From the NCBI GenBank assembly GCA_900768725.1, contig CAAGDU010000174.1, positions 1 through 14,731 of the forward strand: a stretch of DNA of 14,731 bases, given 5' to 3'. Shown here piece after piece: positions 1 through 7,300 of the stretch. The position numbers and the translations under genes were made by a program. The first letter of the stretch is position 1. Each line of letters starts with the position of its first letter. The DNA is from Bacteroidales bacterium. Its GTDB lineage: Bacteria > Bacteroidota > Bacteroidia > Bacteroidales > Paludibacteraceae. The notes below the pieces were generated by a model. The model did not search any database. It was not told where the DNA came from and saw only the letters and a program-made list of their open reading frames with translations.

Positions 1-1
1 C

Positions 2-388
2 GACCGACACGCCATCTCCTGCGCCGTGCTCTACAACCGCATAGGCAAGCGACTGATAGGCGTTGGACGCAGCGTGGGACTGACGGGCGGAAGCGATGTC
101 ATCAACATCCCCGACTCCTACGAGATGCCCCGCAATGCCCTCGACCTGAATATCGGGTACACGTGGACGATGGAGCAAGGAGCCAAGAACAAGGAACAAG
201 GAGCCACGAGCAAGCCCTCCTCTCTGACCATCCGCTTTGCGGCGAAGGACGTGATAGGCGAACCCGTTGTGTATCAGCAGATAGGCACCTATTCGCTCCC
301 CGAAGGCAAGACCCAAGAGGTGAAAGAGACCACCCGCTCCTACCGCCCGGGCAGGAACTTCACCCTCACACTGCAATATCAATTCTAA
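2..388 (+). CDS. TonB-dependent outer-membrane receptor, C-terminal fragment
   Basis: Partial gene, open at the left window edge; the frame runs from base 2 to the TAA at 386-388 and gives 128 residues. The piece reads as the last strands of a beta-barrel: alternating polar and hydrophobic segments such as SCAVLYNRIGKRLIGVG, then RFAAKDVIGE, and a final strand FTLTLQYQF. Ending in an aromatic Phe is typical of outer-membrane barrels, and the RFAAKD(L/V)xGE stretch is usual near the end of Bacteroidota TonB-dependent receptors. Such receptors import bulky nutrients using energy from TonB-ExbBD. The substrate cannot be told because the plug and most of the barrel are outside the window. A run MEQGAKNKEQGATSK is encoded by a purine-rich simple repeat (172-214) and looks like an in-frame loop expansion. 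The lipoprotein gene starts 81 bases downstream and is probably co-transcribed. Confidence 0.8.
   Translation, partial: DRHAISCAVLYNRIGKRLIGVGRSVGLTGGSDVINIPDSYEMPRNALDLNIGYTWTMEQGAKNKEQGATSKPSSLTIRFAAKDVIGEPVVYQQIGTYSLPEGKTQEVKETTRSYRPGRNFTLTLQYQF
172..214 (+). repeat. in-frame purine-rich simple repeat in receptor gene
   Basis: An imperfect tandem repeat built from units such as GGAGCAA, GGAGCCAAGAACAA, GGAACAA and GGAGCCACGAGCAAG. It keeps the reading frame and encodes Gln/Gly/Lys-rich sequence between two predicted barrel strands (IGYTW and LTIRFAA), so it probably sits in a loop or turn. Length variation in steps of three would be tolerated; other steps would switch the gene off. Confidence 0.5.
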
Positions 389-404
389 CAAGCCCCATAG
401 AAAA

Positions 405-437
405 CCTAGAAAAACTAGAATTTCTAGAATTTCTAGG
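405..437. repeat. nested palindrome with CTAGAATTT direct repeats
   Basis: Lies in the 81-base gap between receptor and lipoprotein genes. CCTAGAAA (405-412) pairs perfectly with TTTCTAGG (430-437). The interior carries overlapping copies of CTAGAATTT, itself nearly palindromic (CTAGAA-T-TTCTAG), so alternative hairpins are possible. There is no T-run after it, so it is more likely a processing site, attenuator or intergenic repeat than a plain terminator. The lipoprotein start has no Shine-Dalgarno motif, only an A-rich leader. Confidence 0.55.
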
Positions 438-469
438 AAAAATAACTAACCAAAAAACAACAAACAACA

Positions 470-1948
470 ATGAAAAGAACGCTTTTCAACCTGATGGCGC
501 TTTGCACCATCGCCGGTGCTACCCTCGTAGCATGCCAACCCACCCAAGAACCCACCAATGAAGTGAACCGCAACTGGTCGGAAGACGGCGGTCTGCGCGC
601 GGCGGACAACCTGCTCTTCGGCGACACCATCGGCAACGGCGACGACGAGTTTGTCTTCACCGGCACACAGACCCTCAAAAAAGGCAAATACCTCCTCCGC
701 GGCTGGGTCTATATCGCTGACGGCGCCACGCTCACCATCGAGCCGGGCACGGTCATCCTCGGCGACAAAGACACCAAGGCGGCGCTTATCGTAGAGCGCG
801 GCGGCAAACTCTATGCCAAGGGTACCGCCGACGCACCTATCGTCTTCACCTCCGAGCAGCCCAAGGGGCAGCGTCGCCCGGGCGACTGGGGAGGACTCAT
901 CCTCTGCGGACGCGCCAACAACAACCAGACCGAGCAGCAGATTGAGGGCGGTCCCCGCTCCAAGCACGGCGGAAACGACAACGCCGACTGCTCCGGCGCA
1001 CTGAGTTACGTCCGCGTGGAGTTCGCAGGATTCCCCTTCCAGACCGACAAGGAAATCAACGGTATCACCTTCGGCTCTGTGGGCAGCAGCACGCAGATTG
1101 ACCACGTGCAGGTCTCCTACTCCAACGACGACTCCTTCGAGTGGTTCGGCGGGGCGGTCAACTGCCAATACCTCGTAGCGTACCACGGCTGGGACGATGA
1201 TTTCGACACCGACAACGGCTTCTCCGGTCATGTGCAGTTCGGGCTCTCCGTGCGCAACTCCCGCCTCGCCGATGTCAGCCAGTCCAACGGCTTCGAGTCG
1301 GACAACTGCGCCGACGGTGCCTCCGTATCGCCCTACACCACCTGCGTCTTCTCCAACATGACCTTCATCGGTCCGAAGGCTGACCCGCAGTTCCAAAACG
1401 ACGCCGACTACATCAACGGAGGCGACTACTTCCCCAACAACGGTTCCTCGCTCGGACGCTTCCAAGCCGGCATACAGATTCGCCGCAACTCCCGACTCTG
1501 CTGCTTCAACTCTCTCTTCGTCGGTTGGCCCATCGGCGTCATGATTGACAACGAGAAAGGCAACTCGTGGCAGGCTGCCAAAGACGGACTGCTGCAAGTG
1601 CAGAACACATGGATTGTGGACGCTGACCTCCTCGGCTCGGACATGAACAAGCAGTACAAAGACAGTTGCGCGCTCGACTACAAGGAGAAGACGTTCGACC
1701 CCTCCAAGCCCTACTCTTTCTCCCACGAGTTCTTCCTCTCGCAGACGGGCAACCGCCAAGCCACTGCCGCAGAGGCACTGCTCAACAACTACATGCCTCA
1801 GTCGGGCAGCCCGCTGCTCAACGCCGCTGCTTTCACCGCCAGTGCTCTCAACGGTTTCCAACCCGTCTCCTATGTAGGTGCCTTCGATGCCACCAACGAA
1901 TGGACCAAAGGCTGGACCAACTTCGACCCCCAGAACACCGACTACTAA
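470..1948 (+). CDS. surface lipoprotein with right-handed beta-helix fold, partner of TonB receptor
   Basis: 492 residues. Residues 1-21 are a lipoprotein signal peptide with lipobox LVA-C at Cys22, so the product should be lipid-anchored in the outer membrane. From about residue 65 there are short beta-strand repeats typical of parallel beta-helix proteins: GATLTIEPGTVILGDK (85-100), GGKLYAKGTADAPIVFTS (111-128), WGGLILCGRA (140-149), EINGITFGSVGSSTQIDHVQVSYSNDD (195-221), EWFGGAVN and DTDNGFSGHVQFGLSVRN. It ends with GWTNFDPQNTDY, an ending I associate with this family. In other Bacteroidota such lipoproteins commonly lie next to TonB-dependent receptors; they are often annotated only as hypothetical or T9SS-associated. 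No catalytic residues are recognisable. I infer a surface-exposed partner of the upstream receptor, perhaps a ligand-capturing protein. Codons favour C at the third position far more than in the 4303-8982 gene. The start follows an AT-rich leader and is fixed by the signal peptide. Confidence 0.8.
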   Translation: MKRTLFNLMALCTIAGATLVACQPTQEPTNEVNRNWSEDGGLRAADNLLFGDTIGNGDDEFVFTGTQTLKKGKYLLRGWVYIADGATLTIEPGTVILGDKDTKAALIVERGGKLYAKGTADAPIVFTSEQPKGQRRPGDWGGLILCGRANNNQTEQQIEGGPRSKHGGNDNADCSGALSYVRVEFAGFPFQTDKEINGITFGSVGSSTQIDHVQVSYSNDDSFEWFGGAVNCQYLVAYHGWDDDFDTDNGFSGHVQFGLSVRNSRLADVSQSNGFESDNCADGASVSPYTTCVFSNMTFIGPKADPQFQNDADYINGGDYFPNNGSSLGRFQAGIQIRRNSRLCCFNSLFVGWPIGVMIDNEKGNSWQAAKDGLLQVQNTWIVDADLLGSDMNKQYKDSCALDYKEKTFDPSKPYSFSHEFFLSQTGNRQATAAEALLNNYMPQSGSPLLNAAAFTASALNGFQPVSYVGAFDATNEWTKGWTNFDPQNTDY

Positions 1949-1991
1949 TGTCCGGGGTGCGCAGCAAAACTCCCCCGCCTCTCCTCGTTTA

Positions 1992-2007
1992 TCCCGACCT
2001 GTCGGGA
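1992..2007. repeat. solitary TCCCGAC-nn-GTCGGGA palindrome, possible terminator of lipoprotein gene
   Basis: A perfect 7-bp inverted repeat TCCCGAC/GTCGGGA with a CT loop, 43 bases after the lipoprotein stop codon. Flanking CTCCT (upstream) and AGGAG (downstream) can extend the stem across internal loops. It is the same palindrome found inside the miniature elements at 2203-2218 and 9369-9384, but here without terminal inverted repeats. Being the first stable hairpin downstream it may end the receptor-lipoprotein transcript, although no T-run follows. Confidence 0.6.
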
Positions 2008-2074
2008 AAAGGAGGGGATGGGGTAAGGGACGGGAAGATACACCCGGCTTCAAGCCGCAAAAAAGAAAAATAAA

Positions 2075-2271
2075 GGTAATGATATACGAGTTGACCTATG
2101 TTGCTTATATAATGCAAGCCCTGTAAGGGCGATATAAAACAGCGTAGGGACTTGTCCCTACGTAGGAAGTTTCCCCCACCCCCTAATTTAAGCTGAGATT
2201 TATCCCGACATGTCGGGAAGGGGCGACATAACTCAATTCTGAATCGCTAGGTCAACATGTATATCGTTGCC
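2075..2271. mobile_element. miniature inverted-repeat element, copy A (197 bp, non-coding)
   Basis: Left end 2075-2098 (GGTAATGATATACGAGTTG followed by ACCTA) and right end 2248-2271 are imperfect inverted repeats, 20 of 24 positions matching. Perfect 8-bp direct repeats AAAATAAA flank it (2067-2074 and 2272-2279), as expected for a target-site duplication. The interior holds no convincing gene but three hairpins: a short one, GCCC(TGTAA)GGGC, near 2118; a strong one with arms CGTAGGGAC and GTCCCTACG and a TT loop (about 2143-2162); and TCCCGAC(AT)GTCGGGA at 2203-2218 followed by GGGGCGACATAA. Copy B at 9315-9527 has the same order of parts. It looks like a MITE that depends on a transposase elsewhere. 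Starting with GG and an 8-bp duplication is compatible with several IS families (for example ISL3 or IS66), so I do not assign one. Confidence 0.8.
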
Positions 2272-2279
2272 AAAATAAA

Positions 2280-2456
2280 AGAACAAAATGAAACCAAGCA
2301 GAAAACGAACGGCGTGTCCACTGTGGAAAAACCATACAAAAAAGTGCTTTTCTCGCGCTGCATCCCGCAAGAAATACGACTAATATCGCTATCCAAAATT
2401 GGCGCATAGGTGTGTAAGTTTAGACGTTCGTTTACCTTTACCTTCCCCTTCAACAT
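2280..2456. other. non-coding stretch, nothing recognised
   Basis: AT-rich sequence between the right flank of miniature element A and the terminator after ftsY. A 69-codon minus-strand reading frame crosses it but runs into the terminal repeat of the element and has no family features, so I do not call it a gene. No promoter, RNA or repeat is evident. Confidence 0.4.
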
Positions 2457-2492
2457 ACAGACTGTCTAACTTTAACTTGTTAGACAGTCTGT
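2457..2492 (-). terminator. hairpin terminator downstream of ftsY
   Basis: Perfect 14-bp stem ACAGACTGTCTAAC / GTTAGACAGTCTGT with an 8-base loop TTTAACTT, 44 bases past the ftsY stop codon. No clear T-run follows on either strand, but position and stem strength suggest a transcript end, possibly bidirectional. Its loop-closing AAC...TTAACTT...GTT architecture is shared with the terminator at 9197-9237 although the stems differ. Confidence 0.6.
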
Positions 2493-2536
2493 TAGCTTAA
2501 TATAGGATTTGTCCGTGTCCTATGCGCATTGATTTG

Positions 2537-3496
2537 TTATTTGATATCCGCTAATAGAGAACGGACAAATTCTTGTCTATTGAAAGGTTGTAGGTCGTTC
2601 ATCTGTTCTCCTAATCCTATGTATCTCACGGGTATCTTGAATTGATCAGAAATACCTATCACCACCCCACCCTTTGCAGTTCCATCCAGCTTGGTAATAG
2701 CGAGCGAACTTACCTGCGTTGCTGCTGTGAACTGCCGCGCCTGTTCAAAGGCATTTTGACCAGTGCTACCGTCCAGCACAAGCATCACATCATGAGGAGC
2801 ATTCGGCACTACTTTCTTCATCACATTTTTAATTTTCGTCAACTCGTTCATGAGATTCACTTTATTGTGCAAACGTCCCGCTGTGTCTATTAATACCACA
2901 TCAGCATCGTTTGCTTTCGCACTGGCTAATGTATCGAATGCTACAGAAGCCGGATCTGAGCCCTGCTGCTGCTTTACTACGGGCACACCTACGCGTTCTC
3001 CCCATATACACAACTGTTCCACAGCAGCAGCGCGGAAGGTATCGGCTGCCCCGAGAAAGACCTTCTTGCCCGCTTTTTTGTACTGATATGCGAGTTTTCC
3101 AATAGTAGTCGTCTTACCAACACCATTCACGCCTACCACCATAATAACATACGGTTTAGCAGGAAGGGGCGAATCAAAATCAACTATTTCCGCAGTATCG
3201 GTCTCTGCCAATAATGCTGCGGTTTCTTCCACCAAGATACGACTCAATTCGTCGGTACCCACATACTTATCACGTTTCACACGCTCTTGTATTCGGTCGA
3301 TGATACGTAGTGTGGTTTCTACGCCTACGTCCGAGGTGATAAGGGCTTCTTCCAAGTTGTCCAATACATCATCGTCAATTGTACTCTTGCCGGCAATGGC
3401 ACGACCAATCTTGCTTAGCACCGACTCCTTACTCTTCTCAAGCCCCTTGTCAAGACGCTCTTTCTTGTCTTTACCAAATAATCCAAAAAATGACAT
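2537..3496 (-). CDS. ftsY: signal recognition particle receptor FtsY
   Basis: 319 residues, full length for the short Bacteroidota form, which lacks the long acidic N-terminal A domain of the E. coli protein. It is the membrane-associated SRP receptor: it pairs with the Ffh-RNA-nascent chain complex, both hydrolyse GTP, and the ribosome is handed to SecYEG. The N domain (about 1-100) is a helical bundle beginning with an amphipathic stretch MSFFGLFGKDKKE that could bind the membrane. The G domain shows the P-loop GVNGVGKTT (122-130), the SRP-GTPase insertion motif DTFRAAA (152-158), DTAGR (204-208), TKLDGTAKGG (268-277) and GLGE (294-297). All key residues are intact. The ATG start places the amphipathic helix at the N-terminus. 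It has its own promoter and appears to be a single-gene unit, separate from the surface-protein genes upstream. Confidence 0.97.
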   Translation of the reverse strand: MSFFGLFGKDKKERLDKGLEKSKESVLSKIGRAIAGKSTIDDDVLDNLEEALITSDVGVETTLRIIDRIQERVKRDKYVGTDELSRILVEETAALLAETDTAEIVDFDSPLPAKPYVIMVVGVNGVGKTTTIGKLAYQYKKAGKKVFLGAADTFRAAAVEQLCIWGERVGVPVVKQQQGSDPASVAFDTLASAKANDADVVLIDTAGRLHNKVNLMNELTKIKNVMKKVVPNAPHDVMLVLDGSTGQNAFEQARQFTAATQVSSLAITKLDGTAKGGVVIGISDQFKIPVRYIGLGEQMNDLQPFNRQEFVRSLLADIK

Positions 3497-3562
3497 ACAA
3501 AAAATGATACAATGTTGTTAGTGTGTCCGTTTCTAATGCTTTGATAATACTTTATCAAGCGG

Positions 3563-3594
3563 CAAAAGTACTATTTTTTTTTGAATTATGCAAG
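3563..3594 (-). promoter_or_regulatory. Bacteroidota-type promoter of ftsY
   Basis: Read on the minus strand: -33 box CTTG (3591-3594; one base off TTTG), a 20-base spacer containing TTCAAAAAAAAA, and -7 box TACTTTTG (3563-3570), matching TAnnTTTG. The -33 box lies just beyond the stop codon of the 225-residue gene. The predicted leader is about 60 bases and contains a bulged hairpin at about 3538-3560 (GCTTGATAA / TTATCAAAGC) that may also serve as an end for upstream transcripts. Confidence 0.7.
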
Positions 3595-3600
3595 GATTGG

Positions 3601-4278
3601 CTATCTTTTTGAATGATTATTGACAAAAACACGCCTTTTATGGTATAAAAAACAGCATGCCAAGAGTAAAAGGGGCACTACCGCATCTCCTACAGGTGCT
3701 GTATCCGGCACGCCCGGACTGCGCCTCGGAGCTAAATACGCTTGCTCTTCTTCGGTCAACTCGCCACCGCCAATCACAGAGGCAACGGTGGTGAAACCGC
3801 GACTATTACTCAAAGGTGAGAGTTGTGTGGAAGGCATAGACACTGCACAACGGATTCCACCGGTAGAAAAAGGGACACTTGCAGAGGACATAGTTGCTGA
3901 TGAACCACATATTGCCCCGCTAATAGCACTGCCTCCATACGAGCGAACAGATGCATCGGATAACAATGCTATGCCCGATCCGTTGTTACCAATAGTGGAA
4001 CATAAGGAAGATGAAGAAGAACTATATGAGAGATACGATCCCGTGCTGCGAAAGATTTCTCGATGGGTGCTGATAGGTATGCTTTCCCACCTGTCTGCGG
4101 CGGGAACATATCCACAGTGGACGCTCTTCAATGATGTTACCATTGCCGGCTCAAAGTTTGCCGAATCAGTTTGGGGGAATATTACCTTTGCTATGGAACC
4201 ATTGTAAAGCGATGTGTACCACATTAGCAGTCCACATATTGCGCTTATGGCAACAATATAGATATGCTGAATTTTCAA
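3601..4278 (-). CDS. Ser/Gly-rich small surface protein with C-terminal sorting-type tail
   Basis: 225 residues of no named family that I can identify. A hydrophobic N-terminal segment (about 6-20, IYIVAISAICGLLMW) looks like a signal peptide or anchor. The middle (about 70-165) is rich in Ser, Gly and Ala with repeated Ser runs. The C-terminus is tripartite: DTAPVGDA (192-199), a hydrophobic helix VVPLLLLACCFLY (200-212) and a basic end HKRR. This resembles CTERM protein-sorting signals of Bacteroidota (the PID-CTERM type, D-x-P-I-D-G-G plus helix plus basic end), an inference from shape only. It starts 24 bases after the giant-protein stop codon and is in the same frame. The only start available there is TTG at 4278; the next in-frame ATG is Met19, inside the hydrophobic segment. 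Probably co-expressed with the giant protein. The opposite-strand reading frame here lacks such features. Confidence 0.7.
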   Translation of the reverse strand: MKIQHIYIVAISAICGLLMWYTSLYNGSIAKVIFPQTDSANFEPAMVTSLKSVHCGYVPAADRWESIPISTHREIFRSTGSYLSYSSSSSSLCSTIGNNGSGIALLSDASVRSYGGSAISGAICGSSATMSSASVPFSTGGIRCAVSMPSTQLSPLSNSRGFTTVASVIGGGELTEEEQAYLAPRRSPGVPDTAPVGDAVVPLLLLACCFLYHKRRVFVNNHSKR

Positions 4279-4302
4279 TGTTATATGTCTGTTAAGGATG
4301 GG

Positions 4303-7300
4303 TTAATAATATTTGCGTCCCAAGATATCGTATTGCTGTTCGCCATCGGATACGTATAGATGTCCGTTGCGCAAGATTTTCTGCACTTTTCTATGTGATT
4401 GTATCTGAGAATCTGTGGTCTGTGTGGTAGGACCATCCGATATGGAGGTAGGTGTACGCAGTAGCAAGAATCTTTCAGGATTGTTGGAGAATGGAGTTGC
4501 TGTAAAATGATATTCATATCCGTCTGATACTTCCACACATATCATCGATTCATTATCTTTAAGGTAGATAGGCTGCTCTCCTATAATGGAAGAAATACGC
4601 AAACGATACTCATTATCTTCTCCGGCAAGGAATCCAATCGTAGTACTATCCATTCGGTCTGTGCATGACATCTCTGTTTGTCCGAAGTCCTCTCTCACAT
4701 ATAGATTCATCAACCCATCTGCAATCTCTTTTGGGGCATCATACCCATTATCATAATCTCTGCTAAAAATCGTATCTTCCACCACATAGATTCTGTCTGC
4801 ACCACTATTGTTGCTGTTTGCTTGTATGCGAATGCGAGAAAATGCAGATATAAACTCTTCTTCGTTTAGTTCTGCCTTGCGCATAGGTCGGTTCAGGTTG
4901 CTGTCTGTGGCTTTCCACACATGCTTCTCGTAGTTGAGGTGAATCACTGCTCCATCGGCGTTGGTCTTCACATAGACCCCCTGCATAGGCGGGATGGTGG
5001 TGATATCGTAGGCGGGGTCTATGTAAGATGCTGCCAAGGCGGGGATGGCGCAATAGTGCCCGGGGGTGTCATCGCCATTCTTGCCTAAATTGGTGCCGTC
5101 CGCCTCACCGGCGTTCCATTGGTTCCACGAACCGGCATTAAAGAGGTAGAAGGTCTTGTCCATGTCTCCCTCAAAGTCCTCGGCAGTGAAGCATTTGACA
5201 TCTATCGGAGCAGTGTAACTATTTACAAATACGTTTTCTCCGTCCATGCCTCCGGCAGTCTTGGTGAGCACAATATCTTGGTTTCCTAAGATCATGGTGG
5301 AGGTCCATTCGTAGGTAGGCTGCCCGTATTGGGTGATGGCATATCCGGCAAAAGGCGTGAGCGTCAGTGTACCGCTTTTGCGCACCCAACCGTTCTGCTC
5401 GTCCCATAGGTAGAGCCACTGGCTGCCGTCAGTGGTGATGATGCAGTTGTCGCCCGGTGCGCCTACGTACTGCCATGTAGCATCTTTGTTCGCACCGGTA
5501 GAGAGCGTGGAGCGTGTGGTGTAGTGGGTAGTTACAGCAGGCGCAGATGACATCGTGCTGCTGGGCGATATGCGCAGGTAACCCGCCCCGCTGTGGTTGG
5601 AGATGAGGTGTATTGATGAGGTATTCTTGATAGTAATCCCACCTTCGTACACCGTTAGACCGCCGTTCTCTTCAATAGTCAGCATACCTTCTCCCTCTAT
5701 CGTTAGGGCATATACCTCGGCATGGCTGTTGAGGGTAACCGGCTTGGAGATGACTGCCTCGGCAGCACCATCAGGCAATAACTTATGGTCGTAGTTATAA
5801 CCGTATTTCCATTTGTTGCTTGTTTCCCAAGCAGCGGCTTCTTTGTCGAAATAGAACGTGCCATTGAGGGTAATTTCTATAGCGAAAGGTATATCTATCG
5901 CATCGCCGGCAGAGGTAAGCAGATGAATTGTGCCACTATAGTTAGCCGGGAAGTTGCTACTGCCGGAGAGGGTGAAGGTATAGGTGCCATATTCGCCGCA
6001 GTTGTTATTGACGGGGCGGTCGGTGGTCAGCGCAAGGGTGATATTGGGGTTGGTACATTCTATGCTGTATTGTATCACAGGAATGTCCGAATACGATACG
6101 TTGAACGATTGGCTGAAGGGATTGTGTACTTTGTCGCTGATGCTGATGCTTGTTATATCCGTGCGCAGGTAGGTCTGCTGAGTAACAAAGATATTTTGTA
6201 CATAGCGCGACCGGGAGCCAGAACCTTTGAACCGCAGGCGCTTTGCCGTCTCGGGCACGGTGTATGGACCATAGGATGCCCAACTGCCGGTGATCTCCAC
6301 TTTATCACCCAGTTGCTGCCAGTTGCTACCATCATAGTATTGTATAGCTATGCCGTCACCAAAGGCGGCACCTGTCTGTCTTTTGGCTTCAAAGGTCAGT
6401 TGGTCGGGGAGTCCGTTGATGGTTAGTTCATCGGTGTTTCCTCCCCAAGACATCTTCATTTCACCGGCATGCTCTATGGCATAACTATGACACGCCTCTC
6501 CCTCTCGGCGCACGCGGATACTATGGGTTACGCTCTCGGTGGCATAAGTGTCGTCCTCGGCGGTGGTGGCGGTGATGGTGGTCTCGCCTACGGCAATTAC
6601 TTGCACGGAATAGGTGCCGTCACCATTGTCTATCAGGGTTGCGATAGACGGGTCGGTGATGGTATAGGTGATAGGGACGTTGGTAGCCGTACCATTATCA
6701 TTCACGGCTTTGGCAACCAACAGCACAGTCTCGTCAATAACACTTTCCGGCGTGGCGGTGAACCCCATAAGCGACTGCTGCCACTCAATATGGTGGGCGC
6801 ATTTCTCTACGAAGATGCTTTGGCTAAGGGTGAACGGTTGGTGTGCATCATCGCCGACGTAATTTGCCGTGAGCGTTACATTTCCTCCGCATGAAGGGGT
6901 GAAACTGCTCACGCCGTCTTCGCTCACAGACAGCACCGCAATCTTGGAGGACACCATAGTTACTTTCGCACCTGCTACCTCATTGCCGTTGGCATCTATC
7001 ACGCGGAAAGGATTAGGCTGTGTGCCAGAGCCTTGGTCGTAAGATGCTTGCCCCGTGTATTCAATATGCGTTGCCAATTTGCCAACGGTCGTGTTGGTGA
7101 AGGTTACCGTGGTTTTCTTCGACTGGTCGTAGATAGTGATGGTCGCCGTTTCTGTACCCTCCTCGGTGGCATCGCCCGTGATGGTAATCGTTTGTGTACC
7201 ATTGCCTTCTGCATAGAAAGAGGTTGGGGAAACGGTGATTTTTGGATTGTCGGAAATGACTTTTATTGTGCTGCCGCATGAACCATAGGACACATCGAAC

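Noticed and set aside
446..2053. 535-codon reading frame on the minus strand opposite the lipoprotein gene
   Set aside because: Its valine/glutamate-rich composition is what a reverse frame of a C-ending-codon gene gives. There are no domains, while the plus strand has a lipobox and family motifs.
2247..2456. 69-codon minus-strand reading frame beside element A
   Set aside because: It ends inside the terminal inverted repeat and starts beside the ftsY terminator, with no family match recognised.
3620..4207. 195-codon plus-strand reading frame opposite the Ser/Gly-rich gene
   Set aside because: No signal, domain or leader. The minus frame has a signal-like N-terminus, a tripartite tail and a fitting operon position.
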